Of a stretch of 32,435 nucleotides of DNA, positions 8,905 through 17,942 are shown piece after piece. The stretch covers positions 1 to 32,435 of the forward strand of contig NZ_RZUF01000033.1 in assembly GCF_004005375.1 (NCBI RefSeq), read 5' to 3'. The translations under genes and the position numbers were made by a program. The stretch is from Rheinheimera sediminis. Its GTDB lineage: Bacteria > Pseudomonadota > Gammaproteobacteria > Enterobacterales > Alteromonadaceae. A model generated the notes under the pieces. It did no database searches. It was not told the origin of the DNA and saw only the letters and a list, made by a program, of their open reading frames with translations. Position 1 is the stretch's first letter; each line of letters opens with the position of its first letter.

Positions 8905-9081
8905 AAGTTGTCTCTTAAAACGGGCTAATTCCGGCAAAAATACGGGAAGTGTCTAGCCGCTGGATCTGTTGCGCTGTATGATACCAGCCCAACTGACATT
9001 ATGAATACAGGAAAAGCTACCTGCACCGAAAGCAGAACGGACAGGGGCTTCTATTTAAACATATTCCTCTCAGTAATTGGA

Positions 9082-9194
9082 GTTGTAGCGCGTCGACAAG
9101 CGAGTGAGTTCGCGGGAGCATTGGCCACAATGGCCACTATGCGACCAGGGCGAAGAACGCAGTCGGCAAAACCGCGGCTCTGAGAACGACGGGG
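9082..9194. repeat. Dispersed repeat family 3, copy upstream of fumarase
   Basis: This hairpin-bearing element lies in the divergent pabB/fumarase gap. Arms GCAT-TGGCCA (9118-9127) and TGGCCA-CT-ATGC (9131-9142) pair around the loop CAA, with a CT bulge. GACCAGGGCGA follows at 9143-9153, and ACGACGGG ends at 9193. The same two blocks, with almost the same spacing (51 against 52 bases), occur at 29032-29083 between asnB and the DUF3025 gene. Overall identity across that stretch is about 37 of 52 by hand alignment. The copy ends about 20 bases before the fumarase start, so it is probably part of the promoter or leader. Confidence 0.6.
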
Positions 9195-9216
9195 AAAACG
9201 GAAGGGCAGAAACTCT

Positions 9217-10737
9217 ATGACCGTTATTCGCCAGCAAGACTTTATCGACAGCATTGAAGATGCGTTGCAGTACATCTCTTTTTATCATCCACTGGATTTT
9301 GTCCAGGCTTTGGAAAAGGCCTATCATAAAGAGCAAAACCAGGCTGCAAAAGACGCTATAGCTCAAATCTTGATCAACTCCCGTATGTCGGCTGAAGGCA
9401 ACAGGCCTATTTGTCAGGACACTGGTATTGTCACCTGTTTTGTCAAAATTGGTATGGATGTCAAGTGGGATAAAACCGATATGACAGTGCAGCAAATGGT
9501 GGATGAAGGCACTCGCCGTGCTTATCTGAACCCACATAACCCGCTGCGTGCCTCTATTGTGGCTGACCCTGCAGGTGCCCGTAAAAACACTCAGGACAAT
9601 ACGCCATCCGTAGTGCATATCGATATGATTGCAGGCCACCATGTGGAAGTCGCTATTGCCGCTAAAGGCGGCGGCAGCGAAAACAAAACCAAAATGGTGA
9701 TGCTCAACCCATCAGACTCAGTGGTGGAGTGGGTGCTGGAAACTCTGCCAAAAATGGGTGCAGGCTGGTGTCCGCCAGGTATGTTGGGCATAGGTATTGG
9801 TGGTACTGCGGAAAAAGCCGCAGTGCTGGCTAAAGAAGCCTTGATGGAGCCTGTGGATATTCAGGACCTGCTGGAAAAAGGCGCTGAAACTGCCGATGAA
9901 AAACTGCGTGTTGAACTGTACGACAAGGTCAACAAACTGGGTATTGGTGCTCAGGGTCTGGGCGGCTTAACTACTGTTGTGGATGTAAAAATCAAATCAG
10001 TCGCCACTCACGCGGCGTCTAAACCTGTAGTGATGATCCCAAACTGTGCCGCCACGCGCCATGTGCATTTCCACCTGGATGGTTCAGGCCCGGCTGTATT
10101 AACTCCTCCGAAGCTGGAAGACTGGCCTGAAGTGACCTGGGAGCTTGGTAACAATGTGCGCCGCGTTAATTTAGATACTGTGACTCCTGCCGACGTGCTG
10201 GAGTGGAAAGCCGGTGAAACTGTATTGCTGTCAGGCAAAATGCTGACAGGCCGCGATGCTGCGCATAAACGTATTGCCGATATGTTGGCTAAAGGTGAAG
10301 CTTTGCCTGAAGGCGTTGACTTTAAAAACCGCTTTATTTACTACGTAGGACCTGTGGATGCTGTAGGTTCTGAAGTGGTAGGCCCAGCAGGCCCAACTAC
10401 GGCCACTCGTATGGATAAATTCACCGACATGATGCTGGGGCAGACAGGTTTACTGGGCATGATTGGTAAATCTGAGCGTGGTGATAAAACAGTAGAAAGT
10501 ATCAAAGAGCACAAAGCTGTGTATTTAATGGCGGTAGGTGGAGCTGCATATTTAGTATCCAAGGCTATTAAAAAGTCCCGCGTTGTCGCCTTTGCCGATT
10601 TAGGTATGGAAGCCATTTACGAGTTTGACGTAGAGGATATGCCCGTGACTGTGGCTGTTGACAGTCAGGGAAATAACGTGCATAAACAAGGACCTGCTAT
10701 TTGGAAAGTGAAGATAGCTGAACTTGCCAATAACTAA
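9217..10737 (+). CDS. Class I fumarate hydratase (iron-sulfur fumarase)
   Basis: This 506-residue enzyme interconverts fumarate and L-malate in the TCA cycle using an oxygen-sensitive [4Fe-4S] cluster. It is the fused alpha-plus-beta form of the FumA/FumB/TtdAB family. Probable cluster cysteines are C66 (RPICQDTG), C185 (GWCPPGMLG) and C277 (PNCAATRH). The C-terminal beta domain has YYVGPVDAVGSEVVGPAGPT. It is somewhat shorter than E. coli FumA (548), as I recall for other gammaproteobacterial homologues. The ATG at 9217 is preceded by GGAAGGG (9200-9206). A strong terminator follows. The upstream gap carries a dispersed repeat that must lie in or near its leader. I leave the symbol blank because fumA and fumB cannot be told apart here. 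Confidence 0.94.
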   Translation: MTVIRQQDFIDSIEDALQYISFYHPLDFVQALEKAYHKEQNQAAKDAIAQILINSRMSAEGNRPICQDTGIVTCFVKIGMDVKWDKTDMTVQQMVDEGTRRAYLNPHNPLRASIVADPAGARKNTQDNTPSVVHIDMIAGHHVEVAIAAKGGGSENKTKMVMLNPSDSVVEWVLETLPKMGAGWCPPGMLGIGIGGTAEKAAVLAKEALMEPVDIQDLLEKGAETADEKLRVELYDKVNKLGIGAQGLGGLTTVVDVKIKSVATHAASKPVVMIPNCAATRHVHFHLDGSGPAVLTPPKLEDWPEVTWELGNNVRRVNLDTVTPADVLEWKAGETVLLSGKMLTGRDAAHKRIADMLAKGEALPEGVDFKNRFIYYVGPVDAVGSEVVGPAGPTTATRMDKFTDMMLGQTGLLGMIGKSERGDKTVESIKEHKAVYLMAVGGAAYLVSKAIKKSRVVAFADLGMEAIYEFDVEDMPVTVAVDSQGNNVHKQGPAIWKVKIAELANN

Positions 10738-10748
10738 AAAATGATTAA

Positions 10749-10775
10749 TAACGCCCTGACTTTCAGGGCGTTTTT
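10749..10775 (+). terminator. Rho-independent terminator after fumarase
   Basis: A perfect 9-bp stem, ACGCCCTGA (10751-10759) and TCAGGGCGT (10763-10771), with loop CTT and a T run to 10775. The start codon of the next gene is only 15 bases further on. Confidence 0.9.
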
Positions 10776-10790
10776 CCACTGGGAGATATT

Positions 10791-12812
10791 ATGAAAGCCT
10801 GGATCTTTTTCGCCACTGCCTTAGTGAGCAGTGCTGCCTTTGCCAAAACCCCTCTAACCATCGAACATCTGAATAAACTAAACAAAATCTATGATGTTGT
10901 GGTGTCTCCGGATGGCCGTTATTTGGTTTATGGTCAGAAAAATGGAGGTCTTGCACCAGCCGATACCAGTGCAGATTTATACTTAATCGACTTACAGCAA
11001 AACAACAAAGTCAGTCGTTTGACTTACAGTGACGATAGAGAGCACTCTGTTGCCTGGAGTAAAGATGGCAGCGCTTTGTATTTTCTGGCCGGCCGCTCAG
11101 GTTCTTCACAAGTCTGGCGTTTACCTATGGCTGGCGGTGAAGCGCAACAAATCACAGATTTGCCATTGGATGTTGATGGCTTTTTAGTTTCTGCCGACAA
11201 CAGCAAAATTGTGCTGCAAATGGCCGCTAAGCCGGGCTGCGAAACCTTATCCTGCACAGTAGAAGCCAAACAGGTAAAAGCAGGTCAGCAAGACAGCGCT
11301 ATGGTTTATGATCAGCTGATGGTGCGCCACTGGGATAGCTGGGCTGATGAATTCAGAAGTCATTTGTATGTTGCCGATATGACGGCTAAAAAAGTGACGG
11401 AGGCTAAAAATTTAATGCCTGAATGGAATACAGACATAGCAGGTATTAAAGAAGTCGCGTTCACCCCTGATGGTAAAAATTTGGTGTTCAGTGCGAAAAT
11501 TCCCGGCCTGGACCAGGCCTGGCATACCAACTTTGATATTTTTCAGGTATCGGTGAGCGGCGGCGAAAAAATCAATTTAACCCGCGATAACGCAGCCTGG
11601 GATGCTAAACCGTCTTTTTCCAGCGATGGTCGTTTTATGGCCTACTTAGCCATGAAAAAACCTGTGTATGAGGCGGACCGTTTCGGCTTGATTTTATTGG
11701 ATATGGTGACAGGTCAGCGCAAAGAGTTGGCGCCGGAGTGGGACAGATCGATCAGTGACTATAAATTTGGTGCAGACAACAGAACCCTTTACGTGACAGC
11801 TCAGGACACGGGGCAGCATGGTATTTTTGCGATTAACACCAGTTTTGGCGATATCAGCAAAATTTATGCAGATGGCACAGCCAATGATTTAAATGTAGTG
11901 GGCAACAAGCTGATTTTTACCAATCACAGCCTGGACAAGCCGAGCGATATCTACCAGATCACTGCGGAAACCGGTGCACCAACAGCCTTAACTCAGGTCA
12001 ACAAAGACGCGCTTTCAGGCATTCAGTTCGCCCAATTTGCACAGTTTAATTTCCCAGGAGCCAATGACGAAACAGTACATGGTTACTGGATGAAACCTGT
12101 CAATTTCAAAGAAGGCCAGAAGTACCCTATCGCTTTTATTGTGCATGGTGGGCCACAAGGCAGTTTTGGCAATATGTTTAACTACCGCTGGAATGCGCAG
12201 TTGTGGGCCGCTCAGGGCTACGGCGTGGTGATGATCGACTTCCACGGCTCTACAGGTTATGGCCAGGCTTTTACTGATTCTATTGCCCGTGATTGGGCAG
12301 GTAAGCCATTGGTTGATTTACAAAAAGGCCTGGCTTTTATCACTGAAAAGGAAAAATGGCTGGATGGCAACAACGCCTGTGCTTTAGGTGCTTCTTACGG
12401 CGGCTATATGATGAACTGGATTGCGGGTAACTGGCCTGAAGGTTTTAAATGTTTAGTCAATCATGCTGGTTTGTTTGACATGCCAAGTTTTTATGGCAGC
12501 ACTGAGGAGTTGTGGTTCCCTGAACATGATTTAGGTGGTCCGGTCTGGAACAAAGACAGTGATTATCAGAAATTTAATCCGGCAGCTTTTGTCGATAACT
12601 GGAAAACACCTATGCTGGTGATCCATGGTTTAAAAGACTATCGGGTGCCTTATGCGCAAGGTCTGGGTGCTTTTACGACTTTGCAGCGTAAAGGTATTGA
12701 GTCCAAATTAGTCATCTTCCCGGATGAAAACCACTGGATCTTAAAACCACGCAATGCAGAGCGTTGGTACAACGAAGTCTTTGACTGGATGAAACTGCAT
12801 ACCCGAAAATAA
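10791..12812 (+). CDS. Secreted S9 family peptidase (prolyl oligopeptidase fold)
   Basis: This 673-residue serine peptidase is exported through a Sec signal peptide (residues 1-18, cleavage likely after AAFA before KTPL). An N-terminal beta-propeller (about 25-400) has WD40/PD40-like blades such as VVSPDGRYLVYG and AWSKDGSALYFLAG. The C-terminal alpha/beta-hydrolase domain carries the nucleophile S535 in GASYGGY, D616 in HGLKDYRVPY and H648 in DENHW. This layout is that of the S9C acylaminoacyl/dipeptidyl-peptidase group, which degrades short peptides, presumably in the periplasm. GGGAGA (10781-10786) precedes the ATG. The fumarase terminator ends 15 bases upstream, leaving no room for a promoter between them. 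Confidence 0.92.
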   Translation: MKAWIFFATALVSSAAFAKTPLTIEHLNKLNKIYDVVVSPDGRYLVYGQKNGGLAPADTSADLYLIDLQQNNKVSRLTYSDDREHSVAWSKDGSALYFLAGRSGSSQVWRLPMAGGEAQQITDLPLDVDGFLVSADNSKIVLQMAAKPGCETLSCTVEAKQVKAGQQDSAMVYDQLMVRHWDSWADEFRSHLYVADMTAKKVTEAKNLMPEWNTDIAGIKEVAFTPDGKNLVFSAKIPGLDQAWHTNFDIFQVSVSGGEKINLTRDNAAWDAKPSFSSDGRFMAYLAMKKPVYEADRFGLILLDMVTGQRKELAPEWDRSISDYKFGADNRTLYVTAQDTGQHGIFAINTSFGDISKIYADGTANDLNVVGNKLIFTNHSLDKPSDIYQITAETGAPTALTQVNKDALSGIQFAQFAQFNFPGANDETVHGYWMKPVNFKEGQKYPIAFIVHGGPQGSFGNMFNYRWNAQLWAAQGYGVVMIDFHGSTGYGQAFTDSIARDWAGKPLVDLQKGLAFITEKEKWLDGNNACALGASYGGYMMNWIAGNWPEGFKCLVNHAGLFDMPSFYGSTEELWFPEHDLGGPVWNKDSDYQKFNPAAFVDNWKTPMLVIHGLKDYRVPYAQGLGAFTTLQRKGIESKLVIFPDENHWILKPRNAERWYNEVFDWMKLHTRK

Positions 12813-12840
12813 CAACTCGCTGAAGTCAACCGGAAAATAT

Positions 12841-12910
12841 AGGGGCGGGTAAAGGGCAGGGACAAGCTGTAGTCCCTGCATTAGCCGTCCGTCTAATGAA
12901 ACCGCGGTTC
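12841..12910. repeat. Dispersed repeat family 1, copy B, with strong hairpin
   Basis: Between the S9 peptidase and the MmcQ-like gene, GCAGGGAC (12856-12863) and GTCCCTGC (12872-12879) form a perfect 8-bp stem around an 8-base loop. CCGTCTAATGAAACCGCGGT (12889-12908) matches copy A at 18 of 20 positions. The element ends almost on the Shine-Dalgarno site of the next gene. It lacks a T run, so it is a REP-like palindrome rather than a standard terminator. Confidence 0.65.
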
Positions 12911-12924
12911 AGGTGGAGCTGAGT

Positions 12925-13287
12925 ATGCAATTTACTGAAGTTCGAAACTACTGCCTTGAACTCATGGATACAGAGGAAGACTTTCCTTTTGGACCTGATA
13001 TTTATGTTTATAAAGTGAAAGGGAAGATCTTCGCTATCCTTGGCACAGACCATGGAGAGGGACGATTGAACTTAAAATGTGATCCGGATGAGGCTCTGGC
13101 CTTGCGGGATCTTTTCCCTGCTATCAAGCCTGGTTACCATATGAACAAAAAACACTGGAACACAGTGCGTTTGAATGGCACTGTGCCTGAGCAGGAAATA
13201 AAACGACAAATCGATCAGTCCAGACGACTGGTGATTCAATCCTTACCAAAAGCGCAGCGCCACCATCTTGTGCTTGTAAACAATTAA
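12925..13287 (+). CDS. MmcQ/YjbR family protein
   Basis: This 120-residue cytoplasmic protein has the MmcQ/YjbR fold (CyaY-like/double-wing). It shows the family pattern of an N-terminal helix, FPFGPDIYVYKVKGKIFAIL, then NLKCDPDEALALR, and the late conserved block HWNTVRLNG with a terminal helix. Some members are annotated as DNA-binding, but function is poorly established. ATG at 12925 is favoured because AGGTGGAG (12911-12918) lies about 6 bases upstream; a GTG at 12913 would put that site inside the gene. It ends 19 bases before the large GGDEF/EAL gene and is likely cotranscribed with it. Confidence 0.85.
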   Translation: MQFTEVRNYCLELMDTEEDFPFGPDIYVYKVKGKIFAILGTDHGEGRLNLKCDPDEALALRDLFPAIKPGYHMNKKHWNTVRLNGTVPEQEIKRQIDQSRRLVIQSLPKAQRHHLVLVNN

Positions 13288-13306
13288 AAGACCGACCCGG
13301 ACCTTT

Positions 13307-16300
13307 ATGCCCAAACCTGCTTACCCTTTAACTGCGATTCGCATTGTACTCTTGTATTGCTGTTTTGCACTGCTATGTATTTTTGGCTCAGAGCATTTAC
13401 TGCGCTTAACAGTGACTGATCCACAATCCAATTCTTTTTTTGGCATAGTCAAAGGCGTCGCTTTTGTTTGTCTGAGTGGCTGTTTAATTTATCTGATGCT
13501 GGCTACCTGGCGTAAACAGCAGTTTTTTGATTCCGAAGTGACAGTAAGGCACAAACAATGTCGGCTTGTGCTACTCATTCTTGCCTTCTTATTGGCCATA
13601 CCGGCTCTTGCTGCTATCACGAAGTGGGTTCATGGCGATCAGCTAAAAGCCAGTGCGATGAAAGACTTACGCACAGTAACTGATATCAAAAAACAGCAGT
13701 TAGAGCTCTGGTTGGCTGAACGACAATACGATATCGGTGCTTTATCCCGCGATAGCTCGTTTCGGCACAAGTTAGAGCGCTATCTGGAACTGGGAGATCA
13801 AACTCAAAGAGCGGATCTACAAAACAGACTGGCCTCTATGATTGCTGAGCATTCGTTCAGTTCGGTTTTAGTGTACGACGCTGCGGGTCAACAGAGGTTC
13901 GCTTTGGGGGCTCCGTTAAAGTTTGATGCCTTGGCTGGGTGGCAAAATCAGCCGCAGCCATCCACTCAATGTGACAGTCAGGGAACAGACCGTTATTGTC
14001 AATTGAACTGGTATCTGCAATTGGCCACAGGCCAACAGATTTACCAATTGGTGTTTAGTGTCGATACGAGCATTTTCTTGTTCCCGGCTATTCAGAACTG
14101 GCCAGTATCCAGTCCTACGGCTGAAGTCTTGCTGGTGCAACGTCAGGACCAGAGTGTTGTGTTTTTAAATCCGTTACGACATCCGCAGCAGGCCTTACTG
14201 AATGAAATTGATACAGCCCTGGATGGCCCTTTACTGGCAGCGAAAGCGTTGCGGCAAAGACAATTTAACACAGCAGAAGCTCTGGATTACCGACGTCAGC
14301 TTGTACTCGGCGCCTACACACCCGTAAGGCAAACCAACTGGATGTTGGTGAGTAAAATTGATGTGACAGAAGTTCTACAGCCTCTGGATACCTTGTTGTT
14401 ATGGTTGTCTGTCAGCTCTGGTACTTTATTGATGATGCTGATAACGGGTGCCTTATTTTACTGGCGGGAGCTTATTCAGTCTCATCAACTGGCATTGGCC
14501 GCTAAGCAAACAGAGCAAGATAAAACGGTACAGGCATTTTTCGATTTGCCCTTTTCTGGAATGGCTATTCTATCCCGAACTCATTTGCCCTTTATCCGGG
14601 TCAATAAAAAGTTGCAGTCTGTGCTGGGTTATTCTGAAACTGAACTTATGGCGCTGTCTTTGCGTGATTTAGCCCATCACTCACAACAATTTACGCCGAC
14701 CAGTTTTGCCACTGCAGAGCAGAATGCCACAGAAGCTGACGTTCAGCTGCGTCACAGCACAGGTAAAGTCCTGACGGTGAAACTTATGATGCAGCGATTC
14801 AGTCAGCAAGGACAGCCTGATCTGCTACTGGCCACCTTTGAAGATGTGACTGAGAAACGTCAGTTATATGCTGATTTAAACCGAAGCCACCAAGAGCAAC
14901 GGCACAACTCTCAGCAATTGGATAGTATTTTAACGGCAAGCTCAACAGTATTACATCGGATAGATTTGGACGGAGTTCACTGCAAAACCAGCTGGGTGAG
15001 CAGTAATGTTGAACGACTTTTCGGCTACAGTGTTGAAGAATGTCTGATGGATAAGTGGTGGGAAAATAGCCTGCACCAGGATGACAAACCTTTTGCCAGC
15101 CGAGCTATCGAGCAAACGCTGTTGTATGGGCATTATCGTCACGAATACCGCTTTTATGACGCCTCCGGCTCTGTTCGGTACATCCGTGACGACTTAAGGT
15201 TATTACCGGTTCAGACCTATACTTCTCAGCAAATTATTGGAGCTATGGTCGACATTACAGAGTTGAAACAGGCCCGATTTGAGCAGGAAGTTAGTAGTAC
15301 TAAATTAAAAACCCTGTTCAATACCATGTCCGAAGGTTTGGTGTTGCATGATGCAACAGGGGCCATTGTTGATGCTAACCCTTCAGCTGAGTTGATGTTG
15401 CATTCCTCCTTAGACGAAATGCGGGGATTGATCCCGCAAGTTGAAGACTGGCACACAATATATGAGGATGGCTCAGAATTTCCGGCAGAGCTGTATCCAA
15501 GTAATGAAGTATTGCGCACGTCGATGGCGGTGCGCGACGTTGTGATGGGGATTGAACGGGATGGGGTACAACGTTGGTTAAACCTCAATGCTGAACCTTT
15601 GTTTGAACAGGACCAACTCTCGGGCGCCTTAGTTACCATAGATGATATCAGTTCAGAAGTTGCTATTCGTCGGGAATTAAAACAACGTGCTTTAGTGATG
15701 TCTAATCTGGCTGATATGGTGGCGCGTTTTTTACAGCACAGCGACTGGTTGCAGCTACTGCGCAGCATGATGCCCTCGGTCAGCCGGGCTTTAGCTGTTG
15801 ATGCCATCTATTTGTACCAAAATACTCTGCAACAGGACAGGGTGACAGGTACGTTGTTAACCCAATGGCGGCGCGACCAAAAAGAACATATCCGAACCTT
15901 TAAACACCTGGACCATAAAGTTTCCCGTTGGTATCCGGCGATCCAGCAACTGACGAAAGGCGCTGTGGTTGCAGGTCTGGCGCAAGATATGGATCAGATG
16001 CTGCAGCCTATGTTGAAACGTTTTCGGATCCAGGCTATTGCTTTGGTGCCCGTGATGGTTGATGGGGAATGGTGGGGCTTGCTTGGCGTGGAGCAACATC
16101 ACTCTTGTCGCGAGTGGAATCAGGTTGAGCTTGATGCCCTGAAAATGCTGGCAACTGCTTTGGGTAACGCGGTGAAACGTCAGCAGTTTGAATCTTCTCT
16201 GCAGCAAGCCGCAGCTGTATTTGAAAGCACCCGCGAAGGTATTATGGTGACTGACGCGTCGAATCGCATTATTCAGGTGAATCAGTCTTTATTACAGATG

Positions 16301-17887
16301 TTGGGCTATGAAGAATCTGAGGTTTTGGGCAATACGCCGGCCATGTTCGCATCAGGACGGCATGACCAACATTTTTACATCAAGATGTGGCAAGAGCTGA
16401 GTACTAAAGGACACTGGCAGGGTGAAGTCTGGAACAGGCGCAAAAATGGTGAAATTTACCCTGAATTGCTCAGCATCAGCACTATTGTCGATACAAACCA
16501 ACAAATAACTCACTATGTGGCTGTATTTGCAGATATTACCCAGCTTAAAGCCTCTGAGCAGGAGCTGGCTTATCTGGCGCACCATGATGTACTCACCGAC
16601 TTACCAAATCGCTTATTAATGAGTTCACGTTTGCAAAATGCAGTAGATTTAGCAAAACGTGATCAGCGCCAGTTTGCTGTGTTGATGATGGATCTGGACC
16701 GTTTCAAATACATCAATGACAGTTTTGGTCACCCAGCGGGGGATGAGCTGTTAAAACTGGTGGCGGCGTCGTTAAGACAACGGCTGCGGGATATTGACAC
16801 CGTTGCGCGTTTTGGCGGTGATGAATTTATTATTCTGCTTGAGCAACTGCATCAAAGTGAAGACGCAGCTAGGTTTGCTACAGACCTCATTAATGACATG
16901 AGCCAGCCCTGGTTGTTAAGCAACAACGTGGAAGTGCGGATTGGAGCCAGCATAGGTATTTCCATTTACCCTGCTCACGGTACTGATGGATCAACTCTGC
17001 TCAGTAATGCCGATGCAGCTTTGTACCGGGCAAAGGAGCAGGGGCGTGGCCGTTTTGCCTATTATTCGGATGATCTGACTTTGTATGCCCGTCAACGTAT
17101 TGATTTAGAAGCCCGATTGCGAGGTGCCCTGGCACTTCAGCAGCTTTTGGTATACTACCAGCCGCAAACGGATATCAAAACTGGTCGTATTGTTGGTGCA
17201 GAAGCCTTAGTTCGCTGGAATGATCCAACTGAGGGCCTGATACCACCCGCACATTTTATCCCGATAGCGGAGGATACCGGCTTGATTGGCGCTATAGGTG
17301 ATTGGGTACTGGCAGAAACTTGTCGTCAGGGCGCTGCATGGCGAGCCGCAGCTTTACCCGATTTAAAACTGGCGGTGAATTTATCCTCTCATCAGTTCAG
17401 CCATGGTGATATAGGCGCACAAACGGCACAGATCCTGAAAGACACAGGTTTCCCGGCAGAGTTGCTGGAGCTGGAACTGACCGAAAGTGCCATTATGTCG
17501 CGGGCGCAGCAAGCTGAAGAAGTGTTGTCTGATCTGCACCAAATGGGGGTCAATCTGGCGATAGATGACTTTGGGACTGGCTATTCGTCTTTTGCCTATT
17601 TGCAGCGTTATCAGCTAGATGTACTGAAAATTGACAAGAGCTTTGTCGATGATGTGGCCCATAGCAGTGAAAGTCAGGCCATAGTCGCAGCAATCATTTC
17701 GATGGCGCATATTCTTGGTTTAAAAGCCTTGGCTGAAGGCGTCGAGCATCAAGACCAACTGGACTATTTACGTCGGCAAGGTTGTGATTATTATCAGGGG
17801 TACTTGTGTAGTAAACCTTTGCTGGCAAAAGATTTTGAGCTCTTGGTTCGCAGTCAGTCCAGCAGCACAGATCGCCTGTGTCATTAA
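13307..17887 (+). CDS. Membrane PAS/GAF sensor with GGDEF and EAL domains
   Basis: This 1526-residue protein should make and/or degrade cyclic di-GMP. Three N-terminal membrane helices (about 9-30, 43-68, 84-107) precede an extracytoplasmic sensor of about 250 residues and a fourth helix (362-386). In the cytoplasm there are PAS-like domains near 404-520, 538-650, 667-790 and 967-1085, with a GAF-like domain near 795-963. The GGDEF domain (about 1089-1250) keeps its motif at 1170-1174 and an inhibitory RxxD site at R1161/D1164. The EAL domain (about 1267-1515) keeps EAL at 1299-1301, AVNLSS, ELTES and the metal pair D1420-D1421 in DDFGTG. Both activities therefore look intact. No strong Shine-Dalgarno site precedes ATG 13307, so it may depend on translation of the MmcQ-like gene. 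The input signal is unknown. Confidence 0.93.
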   Translation: MPKPAYPLTAIRIVLLYCCFALLCIFGSEHLLRLTVTDPQSNSFFGIVKGVAFVCLSGCLIYLMLATWRKQQFFDSEVTVRHKQCRLVLLILAFLLAIPALAAITKWVHGDQLKASAMKDLRTVTDIKKQQLELWLAERQYDIGALSRDSSFRHKLERYLELGDQTQRADLQNRLASMIAEHSFSSVLVYDAAGQQRFALGAPLKFDALAGWQNQPQPSTQCDSQGTDRYCQLNWYLQLATGQQIYQLVFSVDTSIFLFPAIQNWPVSSPTAEVLLVQRQDQSVVFLNPLRHPQQALLNEIDTALDGPLLAAKALRQRQFNTAEALDYRRQLVLGAYTPVRQTNWMLVSKIDVTEVLQPLDTLLLWLSVSSGTLLMMLITGALFYWRELIQSHQLALAAKQTEQDKTVQAFFDLPFSGMAILSRTHLPFIRVNKKLQSVLGYSETELMALSLRDLAHHSQQFTPTSFATAEQNATEADVQLRHSTGKVLTVKLMMQRFSQQGQPDLLLATFEDVTEKRQLYADLNRSHQEQRHNSQQLDSILTASSTVLHRIDLDGVHCKTSWVSSNVERLFGYSVEECLMDKWWENSLHQDDKPFASRAIEQTLLYGHYRHEYRFYDASGSVRYIRDDLRLLPVQTYTSQQIIGAMVDITELKQARFEQEVSSTKLKTLFNTMSEGLVLHDATGAIVDANPSAELMLHSSLDEMRGLIPQVEDWHTIYEDGSEFPAELYPSNEVLRTSMAVRDVVMGIERDGVQRWLNLNAEPLFEQDQLSGALVTIDDISSEVAIRRELKQRALVMSNLADMVARFLQHSDWLQLLRSMMPSVSRALAVDAIYLYQNTLQQDRVTGTLLTQWRRDQKEHIRTFKHLDHKVSRWYPAIQQLTKGAVVAGLAQDMDQMLQPMLKRFRIQAIALVPVMVDGEWWGLLGVEQHHSCREWNQVELDALKMLATALGNAVKRQQFESSLQQAAAVFESTREGIMVTDASNRIIQVNQSLLQMLGYEESEVLGNTPAMFASGRHDQHFYIKMWQELSTKGHWQGEVWNRRKNGEIYPELLSISTIVDTNQQITHYVAVFADITQLKASEQELAYLAHHDVLTDLPNRLLMSSRLQNAVDLAKRDQRQFAVLMMDLDRFKYINDSFGHPAGDELLKLVAASLRQRLRDIDTVARFGGDEFIILLEQLHQSEDAARFATDLINDMSQPWLLSNNVEVRIGASIGISIYPAHGTDGSTLLSNADAALYRAKEQGRGRFAYYSDDLTLYARQRIDLEARLRGALALQQLLVYYQPQTDIKTGRIVGAEALVRWNDPTEGLIPPAHFIPIAEDTGLIGAIGDWVLAETCRQGAAWRAAALPDLKLAVNLSSHQFSHGDIGAQTAQILKDTGFPAELLELELTESAIMSRAQQAEEVLSDLHQMGVNLAIDDFGTGYSSFAYLQRYQLDVLKIDKSFVDDVAHSSESQAIVAAIISMAHILGLKALAEGVEHQDQLDYLRRQGCDYYQGYLCSKPLLAKDFELLVRSQSSSTDRLCH

Positions 17888-17897
17888 CAATGCAGCA

Positions 17898-17939
17898 GCG
17901 GGGCTTGCCCCGCCTCTGGGCTAAAGGGGTATATCCCCT
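17898..17939. repeat. Two hairpins between convergent genes
   Basis: GCGGGGC/GCCCCGC (17898-17904, 17907-17913) form a very tight stem, followed by AGGGG/CCCCT (17925-17929, 17935-17939) around TATAT. They fill the 55-base gap between the GGDEF/EAL gene and the M48 gene, so they probably end or protect both transcripts. There is no T tract. The GGGGCTTGCCCC core resembles the GGGCTTGTCCCC core of repeat family 1. Confidence 0.6.
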
Positions 17940-17942
17940 GCT

